Shown: positions 7,713 to 16,668, counted from the first letter of the stretch. The stretch: DNA of 64,000 bases from Arthrobacter sp. Soil736 (GCF_001428005.1 NZ_LMSB01000034.1:522388-586387); one strand, 5' to 3'. Translations and numbers: made by a program. The notes: generated from the sequence alone by a model not told the origin.

Positions 7713-9779
7713 TTAGCCGTGGTGGCCGTCTGGACCGGCCTCCGTGACTCCGCTTTGGAAGGAGGCGTCCTCCGAAACACCTTGGGAATGCGGCGGCAGC
7801 GCGTCCAGCGGCTCTTCCAGCCGGGCTTCCTTCGCTTCTTCCTGGGCCTCGCGTTCGGCCTTCTCCAGCCGGGACTCCACCGGGCCGGCCGTCTGGACGG
7901 GCCGGGTCTCCTTGGACAGCCACACTTCGCGGAAGTCGCGCTTGCGGATGTCGCGGAAGACGTGCGCGATTTCGGCCTGGTTCAGGGTCTCCCGTTCGAG
8001 CAGTTCCAGCGCCAGCTGGTCCAGCACGTCGCGGTTTTCCGTGAGGATGGCGTAGGCCTCGTCATGGGCCTGGTCGATCAGGCGGCGGACTTCCTCATCC
8101 ACGATGTAGGCGATCTGGTCCGAGTAGTTGCGCTCGTGGCTGGCGTCCCGGCCGAGGAACGGCTCGCCGCCGCCCTGGCCCAGCCGGACCGCGCCCACAC
8201 GCTCGCTCATGCCATACTGCGTGACCATCTGGCGGGCCGTGGCCGTGGCCTTCTCGATGTCGTTCGAGGCGCCGGTGGACGGATCGTGGAAGACGATCTC
8301 CTCGGCAACACGGCCGCCCATGGCGTAGGCCATCTGGTCGAGCAGCTCGTTGCGGGTGATGGAGTACTTGTCGGTCTCCGGCACAACCATGGTGTAGCCC
8401 AGTGCGCGCCCGCGGGGCAGGATGGTGATCTTGGTGACCGGTGCCGAGTTACGCAGGGCCGCGGCAACCAGCGCGTGGCCGCCTTCGTGGTAGGCCGTGA
8501 TCTTGCGCTCGTGTTCCTTCATGACCCGGCTGCGCTTCTGCGGCCCGGCCATGACGCGGTCAATGGCCTCGTCCAGCGCACGGTCATCGATCAGGTTGGC
8601 GTTGGAGCGGGCGGTCAGCAGGGCCGCCTCATTCAGCACGTTGGCCAGGTCCGCACCTGTGTAACCGGGTGTTTTCTTGCCCACTGCCTTGAGGTCCACG
8701 TCCGGCGCCATGGGCTTGCCCTTGGAGTGCACCTCAAGGATCTGGACGCGGCCCACGAGGTCCGGCGCTTCAACGGAAATCTGCCGGTCGAAGCGGCCCG
8801 GGCGGAGCAGCGCCGGGTCCAGGACGTCGGGCCGGTTGGTGGCGGCGATGAGGATGACGTTGGTCTTGACGTCGAAGCCGTCCATTTCAACCAGCAGCTG
8901 GTTGAGGGTCTGCTCGCGTTCGTCGTTGCCGCCGCCGATGCCCGCACCGCGGTGGCGGCCGACGGCGTCGATCTCGTCCACGAAGATGATGGCGGGTGCG
9001 TTGGACTTGGCCTGCTCGAAGAGATCGCGGACGCGGGAAGCGCCAACGCCGACGAACATTTCAACGAAGTCCGATCCCGAGATGGAGAAGAACGGCACGC
9101 CGGCCTCGCCTGCGACGGCCCGGGCCAGCAGGGTCTTGCCGGTGCCCGGAGGACCGTACAGCAGCACGCCCTTGGGGATCTTCGCGCCCACAGCCTGGAA
9201 CTTGGCAGGTTCTGCAAGGAACTCCTTGATCTCCTGGAGCTCCTCCACGGCTTCGTCGGCACCCGCGACGTCCACGAAGGTCACCTGCGGCATGTCCTTG
9301 TTGACCATCTTGGCCTTGGACTTGCCGAACTGCATGACCTTCGAGCCGCCGCCCTGCATGCGTGACAGCAGGAACCAGAACAGGACTCCGAGCAGCAGCA
9401 CCGGGATCAGCAGCGAGAACAGGCCAGACAGCCAATTGCTCTCCACCGGCTGGTCCGTGTAGCCCTTGGAGGGGTTCGAGTCGGTAACGGCTTTGACCAC
9501 GTCCGGGCCGCGGTCGTTGACGAAGAAGAACTGGACATTCTTGCCCTTGTCCTGGCCGTCGATGACCAGGTTGTCCTTCAGGACCAGGTCCACGCGGTTT
9601 TCGCCGTCGAAGATCTTGGCCTGTTCCACCTTGCCGCTCTGGGCAAGAAGCTCAAGGCCCGGCTGGGTGTCGATCCGTGTCGCACCGCCCGGAGCCAACG
9701 TTGCAAAGGCCAGCAGGAGCATGCCGACCACAACAATGATCCAGATGCCCGGGCCTTTGAAGAAACTCTTAGCTTTCAT
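7713..9779 (-). CDS. ftsH: ATP-dependent zinc metalloprotease FtsH
   Basis: FtsH is a membrane-anchored AAA+ protease that degrades misfolded and regulatory membrane and cytosolic proteins. The 688-residue product has one helix at about 10-30, an extracytoplasmic domain, a second helix at about 116-140, Walker A GPPGTGKT at 209-216, Walker B IIFVDEIDAVG, the second region of homology ATNRPDVLDPALLRPGRFDR, and the zinc site HEGGH at 431-435. The C-terminus is an acidic, variable tail ending in GPDGHHG. It heads the folate gene chain and starts at ATG 9779. Confidence 0.98.
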   Translation of the reverse strand: MKAKSFFKGPGIWIIVVVGMLLLAFATLAPGGATRIDTQPGLELLAQSGKVEQAKIFDGENRVDLVLKDNLVIDGQDKGKNVQFFFVNDRGPDVVKAVTDSNPSKGYTDQPVESNWLSGLFSLLIPVLLLGVLFWFLLSRMQGGGSKVMQFGKSKAKMVNKDMPQVTFVDVAGADEAVEELQEIKEFLAEPAKFQAVGAKIPKGVLLYGPPGTGKTLLARAVAGEAGVPFFSISGSDFVEMFVGVGASRVRDLFEQAKSNAPAIIFVDEIDAVGRHRGAGIGGGNDEREQTLNQLLVEMDGFDVKTNVILIAATNRPDVLDPALLRPGRFDRQISVEAPDLVGRVQILEVHSKGKPMAPDVDLKAVGKKTPGYTGADLANVLNEAALLTARSNANLIDDRALDEAIDRVMAGPQKRSRVMKEHERKITAYHEGGHALVAAALRNSAPVTKITILPRGRALGYTMVVPETDKYSITRNELLDQMAYAMGGRVAEEIVFHDPSTGASNDIEKATATARQMVTQYGMSERVGAVRLGQGGGEPFLGRDASHERNYSDQIAYIVDEEVRRLIDQAHDEAYAILTENRDVLDQLALELLERETLNQAEIAHVFRDIRKRDFREVWLSKETRPVQTAGPVESRLEKAEREAQEEAKEARLEEPLDALPPHSQGVSEDASFQSGVTEAGPDGHHG

Positions 9780-10224
9780 CTGTTCGGGGGCTGGCCCCGT
9801 CCCTCCTGGTAGTGCTGCACGGCGCGTGGACTGCGCGCGTGTGGTGCTGCTTCGCTTCTAGCTATACACCGTCCGGAGTAGATCACGCACGATGTAGGGG
9901 AAAAGTTCCCTCTGGGCGTAGCACGGCGCGTGGGGCGCGCCCGTTGGTGCGGCAGGCAGGCCTGACGCCGGGCCCGTCCGCCGGGCCGGCCGCTCGCGCA
10001 TTTCTGCACCACTTCCGGCGCCGGCAGGATCCGGGCTCCGCGGATTGGATGGGCCCGGCCCCGTCCTCCGCGGCCAAAGAGGTGCAGAAATGCCGGACGG
10101 TGCCGCCGCCACTCCCCCTCCACAGCCCGCCTCACTCCCCTCCACAGCCGCGAAACGGGCCGGTTGTCCACATAGCCAGCCCGGCGACTGCCGCAATTCC
10201 GGGGCACAGTGCAGGCTGAACACC
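9780..10224. other. Divergent intergenic region between ftsH and the DUF559 gene
   Basis: This 445-bp region holds the leaders of two diverging genes and one 96-bp palindromic element (9998-10093). On the ftsH side, an extended -10-like TGTATAGCT lies at about 9862-9870 on the minus strand. Next to the start codon, AGGAGGG is separated from ATG by a short GGGG-CCAG-CCCC hairpin, so the ribosome site is unusually far in primary sequence. I see no gene in this stretch. Confidence 0.5.
9998..10093. repeat. 96-bp palindromic element, copy A
   Basis: The element is bounded by perfect 13-bp inverted ends (GCATTTCTGCACC left, GGTGCAGAAATGC right). The right subterminal sequence CCAAAG-N-GG is shared with copies B (33387) and C (11114), so all three have the same orientation on the plus strand. 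The interior differs between copies but is itself partly self-complementary (CCGGGC pairs with GCCCGG here). This copy is in a divergent promoter region, so it is not a simple terminator. Confidence 0.8.
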
Positions 10225-11058
10225 ATGCTTCCTGCGGATTTCCTCACCGGGCAGGGCGGGGTGGCCAGGCTCGCGCACCTCCGAAGGGCAGGCTTCACGC
10301 GGGCTCAGATCGACCACGCAGTGGACTCCGGCCTGATTCTCAAACACCGGCACGGGGTCTACCGCCTGCCCCAGGCCGATCCGGACTTCATCCGCGCCTA
10401 TGAGCTCAACGCCGCGGTCACCTGCGTCTCAGCCGCGGGCCACTACGCGCTGTGGACCATTCGGGCTCCGGACCGTCCACACCTGGCAGCCTCCCACCGC
10501 CGCCTCCCCGCCGGCCCCCTTGCCCACAGGATCAGCGGAAATGTCTCGACGCTGCTTCCTCCGGTCCTGCCCTTGAAGGACGTCCTGGTTCATTGCCTCC
10601 AATGCCTGCCTGAACTTGAGGCCCTCGTGATGGTGGAGTGCGCCTACAACCGTGGCGAGACCGATCCGGATTTTTTGCGGCGGCTGCTGCCGGGCGCCCG
10701 CAACGGCCGGGCACGTGCGGTCCTGGATCTCGTCGAACGCGGGTCGGATTCGCTGCTTGAGACGGTCGCCCGCGTGCTGTTCCGGAGGCACGGCTTCGAC
10801 GTCCGCACGCAGGTCTACCTTGAGGGCATCGGCTATGTGGACTTCCTCATCAACGGCTGCCTCATTGTCGAGATCGACGGCGTGGGCTTCCACCTCAACA
10901 AGCCGCAGTTCAAGAAGGACATCCGGCGGAACAACGTTGGTGCAGCAACCGGCTACCGCGTCCTGAGATACCTTTACGAGGACGTGCTGCACCGCCCCGA
11001 CGAGATGCTGGAACAGATCCGCCTGGCCCTGGCCACGCCGCCACGGACCTCCTGCTGA
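10225..11058 (+). CDS. DUF559 endonuclease-like protein with AbiEi-like N-terminus
   Basis: A 277-residue protein. The first about 60 residues (GQGGVARLAHLRRAGFTRAQ, then KHRHGVYRLP) form a winged-helix of the AbiEi antitoxin type. The C-terminal about 100 residues match the DUF559/Vsr-like PD-(D/E)xK fold: VDFLINGCLIVEIDG carries the Asp and Glu-x-Asp residues, followed by FHLNKPQFKKDIRRNN and YRVLRYLYEDV. The family is predicted to bind or cut DNA, but its role is not established. The start is ATG 10225; longer frames upstream are unlikely because they cross the palindromic element. It is the only plus-strand gene in the block and separates ftsH from hpt, with an element copy on each side. 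Confidence 0.8.
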   Translation: MLPADFLTGQGGVARLAHLRRAGFTRAQIDHAVDSGLILKHRHGVYRLPQADPDFIRAYELNAAVTCVSAAGHYALWTIRAPDRPHLAASHRRLPAGPLAHRISGNVSTLLPPVLPLKDVLVHCLQCLPELEALVMVECAYNRGETDPDFLRRLLPGARNGRARAVLDLVERGSDSLLETVARVLFRRHGFDVRTQVYLEGIGYVDFLINGCLIVEIDGVGFHLNKPQFKKDIRRNNVGAATGYRVLRYLYEDVLHRPDEMLEQIRLALATPPRTSC

Positions 11059-11113
11059 CGGCCGCTTTTCCCCTGCCCGGGCTCCCCCAGCCGGCCGCGA
11101 AGGCTCGGCCTCT

Positions 11114-11231
11114 GCATTTTTGCACCCTATTAACCACCTCACGCCGCCATCTTAACCGCCTCACGCCGCCATCGAGCCCTTGTTTCCAAGGTTCGACGGC
11201 GGCGTGGAAGCCCAAAGCGGAGCAGAAATGC
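11114..11231. repeat. Palindromic element, copy C, 96 bp plus 22-bp duplication
   Basis: The ends GCATTTTTGCACC and GGAGCAGAAATGC each differ from copies A and B by one base. The copy measures 118 bp, and removing one of its two tandem 22-bp units gives exactly 96 bp. The core pairs TCACGCCGCCATCGA-GCC with GG-TTCGACGGCGGCGTG. It lies between the convergent ends of the DUF559 gene and hpt. Confidence 0.8.
11130..11173. repeat. 22-bp tandem duplication within element copy C
   Basis: Two adjacent 22-bp units, 11130-11151 and 11152-11173, differ at a single base (TTAACCACCTCACGCC versus TTAACCGCCTCACGCC). They enlarge one arm of the element's central stem. Confidence 0.85.
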
Positions 11232-11256
11232 GCAGTCCGCGGGAAAAGAGGCCCGC

Positions 11257-11808
11257 TTACTCGTATACGTGCGGGGCCAGCGTGCCCACGAAGTCCAGGT
11301 TGCGGTACTTTTCGGCGTAGTCCAGACCGTAGCCCACCACGAATTCATTGGGGATGTCGTAGCCGACGTACTTGACGTCGATCTGCACCTTCGCGGCCGT
11401 CGGCTTACGGAAGGCCGTGCAGACTTCCACGGAAGCGGTGCCGCGGGACTCGAGGTTGGTCTTCAGCCAGGACAGCGTGAGGCCGGAGTCGATGATGTCC
11501 TCGACAATGAGCACGTCCTTGCCCATGAGGTCGGTGTCGAGGTCCTTCAGGATGCGCACCACGCCGGAGGACTGCGTGCCGGAGCCATAGGAAGAAACGG
11601 CCATCCAGTCCATGGAGATGTGGCTGTGCAGTGCACGTGCAAGGTCCGCCATGACCATGACCGCGCCCTTGAGCACGCCCACGATCAGGATTTCACGGCC
11701 TTCGTAGTCTTTGTCGATCTGCGCCGCGAGCTCGGTGATGCGCTGCTGGATCTGTTCCTTGGTGTAGAGAACGTGTTTAAGGTCTGCCTGGACGTCGGAT
11801 GAATCCAC
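11257..11808 (-). CDS. hpt: Hypoxanthine phosphoribosyltransferase
   Basis: Hpt salvages hypoxanthine and guanine by joining them to PRPP in the cytoplasm. The 183-residue product shows VGVLKGAVMVMADLARAL, the flexible-loop region SSYGSGTQSSGVV, the PRPP-binding signature VLIVEDIIDSGLTL (about residues 98-111), and YVGYDIPNEFVVGYGLDYAEKYR with the purine-site residues. Start choice: GTG 11808 has AGGAG six bases upstream; the TTG just before it at 11811 would leave only three. It lies downstream of tilS on the same strand, the usual order. Confidence 0.96.
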   Translation of the reverse strand: MDSSDVQADLKHVLYTKEQIQQRITELAAQIDKDYEGREILIVGVLKGAVMVMADLARALHSHISMDWMAVSSYGSGTQSSGVVRILKDLDTDLMGKDVLIVEDIIDSGLTLSWLKTNLESRGTASVEVCTAFRKPTAAKVQIDVKYVGYDIPNEFVVGYGLDYAEKYRNLDFVGTLAPHVYE

Positions 11809-11853
11809 CAATAGCTCCTGTGTAGATGCGGGGATGTGTAGATGCTGGTGCGA

Positions 11854-13017
11854 CTATTTACGGATCGGTTTTCGAAGCCGGAATACAAGCTTCCCACAGC
11901 GTGCGCCCTCGCGGGGAACCCCGGCGGCGCCGCCCTGCTTCCCGTCCCGTTCGCCTGCCAGCAGCTGGGCAAGCGAAAGACGGTAGACGCTCACTCCGCC
12001 GGGCAGCTCCACGGGTCCGGCCGAACCCTGCCGGCGAAGCAGCGCTTCCGCGGCGAGGAGCCGCTGGTAGCTGGGCTGCTGGCCGCCGACGTCGGCGGCG
12101 GCCTTGGCGATCACCCGGAACCTGATGGCCGGCGACAGTTCGTTGAGGGCCGCCTCCGGCAGGCTGACGTCGTGACCGGCGCGCTCTGCGAGCCCGGCAT
12201 AGGTGTTGTTGGCCACCTCCTCCAGATAGTCCGCGTCCAGCTGGAGGATCGCGGCGGTCCGGGCAAGGGACTCCGCAACGCCGGGGCCCAGCTTTTCCTC
12301 GAGCAGCGGCATGACTTCCACGCGGGTCCGGGAGCGGGCAAAGGCAGGGTCCGAGTTGCTGGGATCGTGCCAGGGTTCGAGCTCCTCGGCACGGCAGATC
12401 TCCACGGTGTCCGCGCGCCGGAGGCCCAGGAAGGGCCGCAGCAGCTTCCCGCGCACGGGCCGCATGCCGGCCAGCGACCTGGTGCCGGAGCCGCGCGCGA
12501 GGCCGAGCAGCACCTGCTCGGCCTGGTCATCGAGGGTGTGCCCCAGGAGAATCGCGTCCGCGCCCCACTCGGCCGCTGCGGCTTCCAGCGCGGCATGCCG
12601 TGCGTCCCGGGCTGCCGCCTCCGGGCCCACACCGCTGGAAGCTACGTCCACGGTGCGGATCTGAACCGGGCTGAGGCCAAGTTCCCTGAGGGTTTCCGCC
12701 GCACGGGCTGCCACGTCCGCGGAACCGGGTTGCAGCTGGTGGTCCACCACCACTGCTCCCACAGCTACCGGGTGGCCGTCCACGTGGCCGCGGCGGGCGA
12801 AATAGGCGGCAACGGCGGCGAGGGCCAGCGAATCGGGGCCTCCGCTGCAGGCCACGAGGATCCGTTCCGGGTAGCCGGCCTGGGACAGCGCTTCCTGCAG
12901 CATCTTCCGCGCTGTGCCAAGGACGGGGGCCAGCCGGCCGGGCCTGCGCCGTCCGGTACGGGCGGGGCTGCCGCCGCCGGAATCGGGCATGGAGGCGGCG
13001 GTTGATGCGCCCTGCAC
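11854..13017 (-). CDS. tilS: tRNA(Ile)-lysidine synthetase
   Basis: TilS adds lysine to C34 of the tRNA-Ile with a CAU anticodon, changing its identity from Met to Ile. The 387-residue product has the PP-loop ATPase signature VACSGGPDSLALAAVAAYFA near residues 54-73, VVVDHQLQPGSADVAARAAE, LLGHTLDDQAEQVLLGLARG and the RPFLGLRRADTVEIC block. A TilS-type substrate-binding domain follows. The listed start is ATG 13017; MPDSGGG at 12990 is an alternative. It begins six bases after the metalloprotease gene ends. Confidence 0.95.
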   Translation of the reverse strand: MQGASTAASMPDSGGGSPARTGRRRPGRLAPVLGTARKMLQEALSQAGYPERILVACSGGPDSLALAAVAAYFARRGHVDGHPVAVGAVVVDHQLQPGSADVAARAAETLRELGLSPVQIRTVDVASSGVGPEAAARDARHAALEAAAAEWGADAILLGHTLDDQAEQVLLGLARGSGTRSLAGMRPVRGKLLRPFLGLRRADTVEICRAEELEPWHDPSNSDPAFARSRTRVEVMPLLEEKLGPGVAESLARTAAILQLDADYLEEVANNTYAGLAERAGHDVSLPEAALNELSPAIRFRVIAKAAADVGGQQPSYQRLLAAEALLRRQGSAGPVELPGGVSVYRLSLAQLLAGERDGKQGGAAGVPREGARCGKLVFRLRKPIRK

Positions 13018-13022
13018 GGAAA

Positions 13023-14150
13023 CTAGAGCCCCATCCTGTCGATCCAGATCTTGGCGTCGTGGATCTCCGGTTCGGTGGGGAGGTTCTCCGCCCCTTCCCA
13101 GACCCGGTTGAAGCCTTCCATTCCTGCCACTTCCACCACGGCGCGGACAAACTTGGCGCCGTCGCTGTACTGCCGCATCTTGGCGTCAAGGCCCAAGAGG
13201 CTGCGGATGAACTTCTCCATGGCGCCCCTGTCCTTGCCGCGGGCGTTGAAACGCTGCCTGATGGTCTTCACGGAGGGCACGATGCTCGCATCCACAGCGT
13301 CCATCACCACGTTGGCGTGGCCCTCGAGGAGGCTCATTACGGCGGTGAGGCGGGACAGTGCGGCCTTCTCTTCGGGGTTCTGCAGGAGGTCCAGGATAGC
13401 GCCCCTGCCGGGCGTGGTGCCTGAGGCGGTGCGGTCCTTCAGCGACCGGGCAGCCGCCGACGCCCGCTCCATGAGCGAGTCGACGTTGCCCAGAAGATGT
13501 CCGCTGAGGTTGTCGATCTCGCTCAGCATGTGGTGCCGGAGCCAGGGCGCCGCGGCGAACTGCACGCGGTGCGTCTGCTCGTGGAGGCACACCCAGAGCC
13601 GGAAGTCCTCGGGGTTCACGTTGAGCTCGCGCTCCACGGCGATGATGTTCGGGGCCACGAGCAGCAGGCGCCCGCCGGACGGTGCATGGGAACCTTCGGC
13701 GAGTGCGGCGAACGGATCGTACTGGCCCAGCACCTTGCTCGAAAGGAACGCCAGCACCGCGCCCAGCTGGCTGCCGGTGATGGCTCCGCTGACAGCCGCA
13801 GCACCGGGGCTGATGTTCCCCCTGCGGTTCTCCAGCATTTTTTCGATGGCGGGCTTCAGCATCACCGCGAAGCTCTGCGTGTTGGCTTTGGCCCAGGAGG
13901 CGCGGTCCACCACCAGGACCGAAGAGTCGCGGAGATCGCGCGCGGCCTCCAGCCCCGTGATGTGGTGAACGTGGGGCACCGATGCATCGGCCAGTGTGCG
14001 CAGCTGGTCCACGGCTTCGCCGATCTCCCTGGCGCTCAGTGAAGGGCCCGCGGGAGCAAGCCGTGCTGCTGTGGACGCGGCAAGGTCCCAATTGATCAGG
14101 CCCTGGGCCGGTGCTGTTGTCTGGCCTGCAGTTGACTCCATACGCACCAT
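13023..14150 (-). CDS. Zinc-dependent metalloprotease of the DUF2342 family
   Basis: A 375-residue protein with a zincin-like motif LHEQTHRVQFAAAPWLRHHM (HEQTH followed by further histidines) near the middle, and SLLEGHANVVMDAVDASIVP further on. In actinobacteria this family is annotated as a zinc-dependent metalloprotease or an F420 biosynthesis-associated protein and commonly lies between the PBP4-type gene and tilS, as seen here. No substrate is known. The start is uncertain: ATG 14150 is used, with ATG 14141 and 14171 also in frame and no strong ribosome site at any of them. Confidence 0.82.
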   Translation of the reverse strand: MVRMESTAGQTTAPAQGLINWDLAASTAARLAPAGPSLSAREIGEAVDQLRTLADASVPHVHHITGLEAARDLRDSSVLVVDRASWAKANTQSFAVMLKPAIEKMLENRRGNISPGAAAVSGAITGSQLGAVLAFLSSKVLGQYDPFAALAEGSHAPSGGRLLLVAPNIIAVERELNVNPEDFRLWVCLHEQTHRVQFAAAPWLRHHMLSEIDNLSGHLLGNVDSLMERASAAARSLKDRTASGTTPGRGAILDLLQNPEEKAALSRLTAVMSLLEGHANVVMDAVDASIVPSVKTIRQRFNARGKDRGAMEKFIRSLLGLDAKMRQYSDGAKFVRAVVEVAGMEGFNRVWEGAENLPTEPEIHDAKIWIDRMGL

Positions 14151-14245
14151 CAGAACACACGCGCCCGGCAACGCGCCTTAAAGTTCGCTCACCGGCGAAC
14201 AGCCGGCAACCGGGCCCGGCGCCGGCAGGCAGCGGTGTTTGACCG

Positions 14246-15766
14246 TTAGCTGCAGCCGCAGGCGGCAAGCACAGTCGCCGAGGCGTCCAGGGCCGGTTTG
14301 TTGCCCGCCGCACCCGGGGTCAGGCCGTTGCCGATGAACGAGAACACTAGAAGCCGGCCGTCCGCGTCCACCACGTAACCGCTCAGTGCAATGACGCTGT
14401 TCAGGGTTCCCGTTTTGGCGCGGACCAGACCGGCGCCCTCGGCTGTGGACTCATCGATATACCTGTCCCCGAGCGTCCCCGTGAGGCCGGCCACCGGGAA
14501 GCCGGCCAGCGCCGCCCTCAGGCGTGTATCCCGGCCGGAGGTGATGGCACGGACCACCTCCGAGAACTGCCGGGCGGAGACCTGGTTGCCCAGCGCCAGC
14601 CCGGAAACATCCGCTGCCACCATGCCATCCGTGCGGACGCCCAGGCCCGTGAGCTGTCCGAGGACCGCAGTCTTGGCCGTTTCGTTGCTCGCTGGCTGGC
14701 CGGTGGCGACAGCCGACATCCGGCCGAGGGTTTCGGCGAGGTAATTATCGGAGGTCTGGAGCATGAGGTCGACCTGCTGGCTGACCGTTGCCGACTGCAC
14801 CTCCCCGAGAACGGCGGCGTCTGCCGCTTGTTTTCCGTCAACACGTCCGACGGCGGGCGCCACCGTCAGTCCCGCGGCCGCGCCGGCCTCCCTGAGCCGG
14901 GCCGCGAATGCCTCACCCGCGGCAAGGGCGGAGTCCTGGGGCCGCGGCCCGGTGGTCACTGCAGGATCGAACCGTGCGGAGTTAAGCGCCAGCGGGAACA
15001 GCGGGGCCATCTCCCCGGCTGCCACGTCATCGGGGCTCCAGGCCGGGTTGAGCGAAGGCCCGGTGAAGAGTGAGTCGTCCACGAGGACCTCCACCTTGCC
15101 AGTGAACCCGTCCTTGCGCAGCGACTCCACGGTCAGCCTGGCAAGGGTGGCCAGCCCCGCATGGCCGAGCACCTTGTCCTCGGCGGATTCGCCCTCACCC
15201 AGCAGGACGTCCCCGCCGCCCACCAGCACCACGGACCGTGTCCCGGTGCGGGCCGAACCCGACGGCGACGCCGCCGGCGAGCCCGCCGGGGGAACGGCGA
15301 CCGCCTTGGTGCTGAACCGCGCCTCAGGACCGATCGCCCGCAGCGCCGCCACAGCGGTGAGCAGTTTCATGTTCGACGCCGGGACCCTTTTGGCGGCACC
15401 GTCCCGGTCGAACAGCACCTTGCCCGTGGCTGCATCCTGGACCACGCCCGTGAAGGAACCTCCGCCGTCGGTCTTGAGGGCAGGGTTCAGCCTGGCTGCC
15501 ACTTTCGCCGGAACGGGAACGGGTGCCGCGTTGCTGAGCGGCCCGATGCCCTGGGGGACGGACAGGCGTTCCGGCACGAGCTGCCATGCAGGGGTTTGGG
15601 CGGCGTCGGCGGCCGACTGATCGGGGCCGGTCAGGGCCGGGGCGATGAGCATACCGGCGGGCAGCGCCAGAGCGGCAAGCAGAAGCGTCAGCAGGGCCGT
15701 GGGCCAGGCCCGGATCAGCGTGTGGAGCCTTTCGCGGCTGTTTGTTGTGCCGGTGGTGCCACTCAT
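14246..15766 (-). CDS. dacB: D-alanyl-D-alanine carboxypeptidase/endopeptidase (PBP4 family)
   Basis: This enzyme trims or cleaves peptidoglycan peptides outside the membrane. The 506-residue product has an N-terminal signal or anchor helix (TALLTLLLAALALPAGMLIA), then the three penicillin-binding motifs: SxxK in PASNMKLLTAVAAL, SxN in QTSDNYLAETLGR and KTG in RAKTGTLNSVIAL. The long insert between the first two motifs is typical of class C PBPs (S13 peptidases). ATG 15766 has GAGGACC about eight bases upstream; ATG 15781 is less likely. It diverges from ppa. Confidence 0.93.
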   Translation of the reverse strand: MSGTTGTTNSRERLHTLIRAWPTALLTLLLAALALPAGMLIAPALTGPDQSAADAAQTPAWQLVPERLSVPQGIGPLSNAAPVPVPAKVAARLNPALKTDGGGSFTGVVQDAATGKVLFDRDGAAKRVPASNMKLLTAVAALRAIGPEARFSTKAVAVPPAGSPAASPSGSARTGTRSVVLVGGGDVLLGEGESAEDKVLGHAGLATLARLTVESLRKDGFTGKVEVLVDDSLFTGPSLNPAWSPDDVAAGEMAPLFPLALNSARFDPAVTTGPRPQDSALAAGEAFAARLREAGAAAGLTVAPAVGRVDGKQAADAAVLGEVQSATVSQQVDLMLQTSDNYLAETLGRMSAVATGQPASNETAKTAVLGQLTGLGVRTDGMVAADVSGLALGNQVSARQFSEVVRAITSGRDTRLRAALAGFPVAGLTGTLGDRYIDESTAEGAGLVRAKTGTLNSVIALSGYVVDADGRLLVFSFIGNGLTPGAAGNKPALDASATVLAACGCS

Positions 15767-15905
15767 ACTGCTGGTCCTCAAAGTTCTGAAATTACCCCAC
15801 TAGTTCCTGAAACCTGGGACTGTCGCTATATCCTCAATAGTAGTCGGCGGCACTGACAGTCTTTCCGCGTGCCGCGAACACCAAGCAATCGTCGAGGAGC
15901 ATTCC

Positions 15906-16394
15906 ATGAAGCATGACGTGACCATCGAGATCCCCAAGGGATCGCGCGTCAAGTACGAAGTCGACCATGAGACCGGCCGAGTCCGCCTGGACCGCGTCCT
16001 CTTCACTTCAATGCAGTACCCCACCCACTACGGATTCTTCGAGAACACCCTCGGCGAAGACGGCGACCCGCTGGACGCACTGGTGCTCCTGCAGGACTTC
16101 GATCTGCACCCGGGCGTCATCGTTGAAGCCCGCCCGATCGGCGTCTTCAACATGACCGACGACGGCGGCGGGGACGCCAAGGTCCTGTGCGTGCCGGCCG
16201 ACCCCAGGTTCGACCACATCCAGGAAGTCAGCGACGTCAGCGAGTTCCTGATCAAGGAGATCGAGCACTTCTTCACCCGGTACAAGGACCTGGAGCCCGG
16301 CAAGTGGGTCAGGGCCGAGGGCTGGGCCGACCGCGCCGCTGCCGAAGCAGAGCTCGAGGCTTCCATCAAGCGTTACGTGCCTGCGGCACACTAG
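15906..16394 (+). CDS. ppa: Inorganic pyrophosphatase
   Basis: Ppa hydrolyses pyrophosphate released by biosynthesis to phosphate, using magnesium. The 162-residue product is a type I enzyme: IEIPKGSRVKYEVDHETGR near the start, YPTHYGFFENTLGEDGDPLD (about residues 38-57) holding the metal-binding aspartates, then DDGGGDAKVLCVPADP. It starts at ATG 15906 with GAGGAG upstream and is monocistronic, ended by the strong terminator at 16466-16519. Confidence 0.98.
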   Translation: MKHDVTIEIPKGSRVKYEVDHETGRVRLDRVLFTSMQYPTHYGFFENTLGEDGDPLDALVLLQDFDLHPGVIVEARPIGVFNMTDDGGGDAKVLCVPADPRFDHIQEVSDVSEFLIKEIEHFFTRYKDLEPGKWVRAEGWADRAAAEAELEASIKRYVPAAH

Positions 16395-16406
16395 TCCCCA
16401 CCGTCA

Positions 16407-16438
16407 CCCTAACCTCGCTTCGCTCGGTCAGGGAACCC
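16407..16438. repeat. Short palindromic intergenic repeat
   Basis: The plus strand reads CCCTAACCTCGCTTCGCTCGG followed by TCAGGGAACCC. Its reverse complement follows the same pattern as 2626-2662 (GGTTCCCT, a CGAG-rich palindrome, then TTAGGG), so the two are members of one dispersed repeat family. Confidence 0.6.
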
Positions 16439-16465
16439 GGACGGCGTGGGCCCAGCGCTTTACCT

Positions 16466-16519
16466 CGACGGCGGCAGGTGCGGTTCCATGTGAACCGCAC
16501 CTGCCGCCGTCGCGTTTTT
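16466..16519 (+). terminator. Strong intrinsic terminator of ppa
   Basis: A perfect 21-bp stem (16466-16486 pairs with 16492-16512, beginning CGACGGCGGCAGG) has a five-base loop CATGT and is followed by CG and a run of five T. It lies about 70 bases beyond the ppa stop. Confidence 0.93.
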
Positions 16520-16668
16520 CCCGGCCACTTTTTCCCGCCCCAGGGTGCTGCGCGGAGGGCATGTCCGGGCACCTTAGCGCAGGCGTCCGCCGGCCGAAGT
16601 CAGCTCCGTAACGTCCCCCGTCCGGAGATCTTGCCTCCCAGCTACCACCGGGTAGTCTGATTTTCACC

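Noticed and set aside
9998..10093. Element copy A as an intrinsic terminator
   Set aside because: It lies between two divergent gene starts, so no transcript ends there, and no T-run follows. Copies B and C could still act as terminators.
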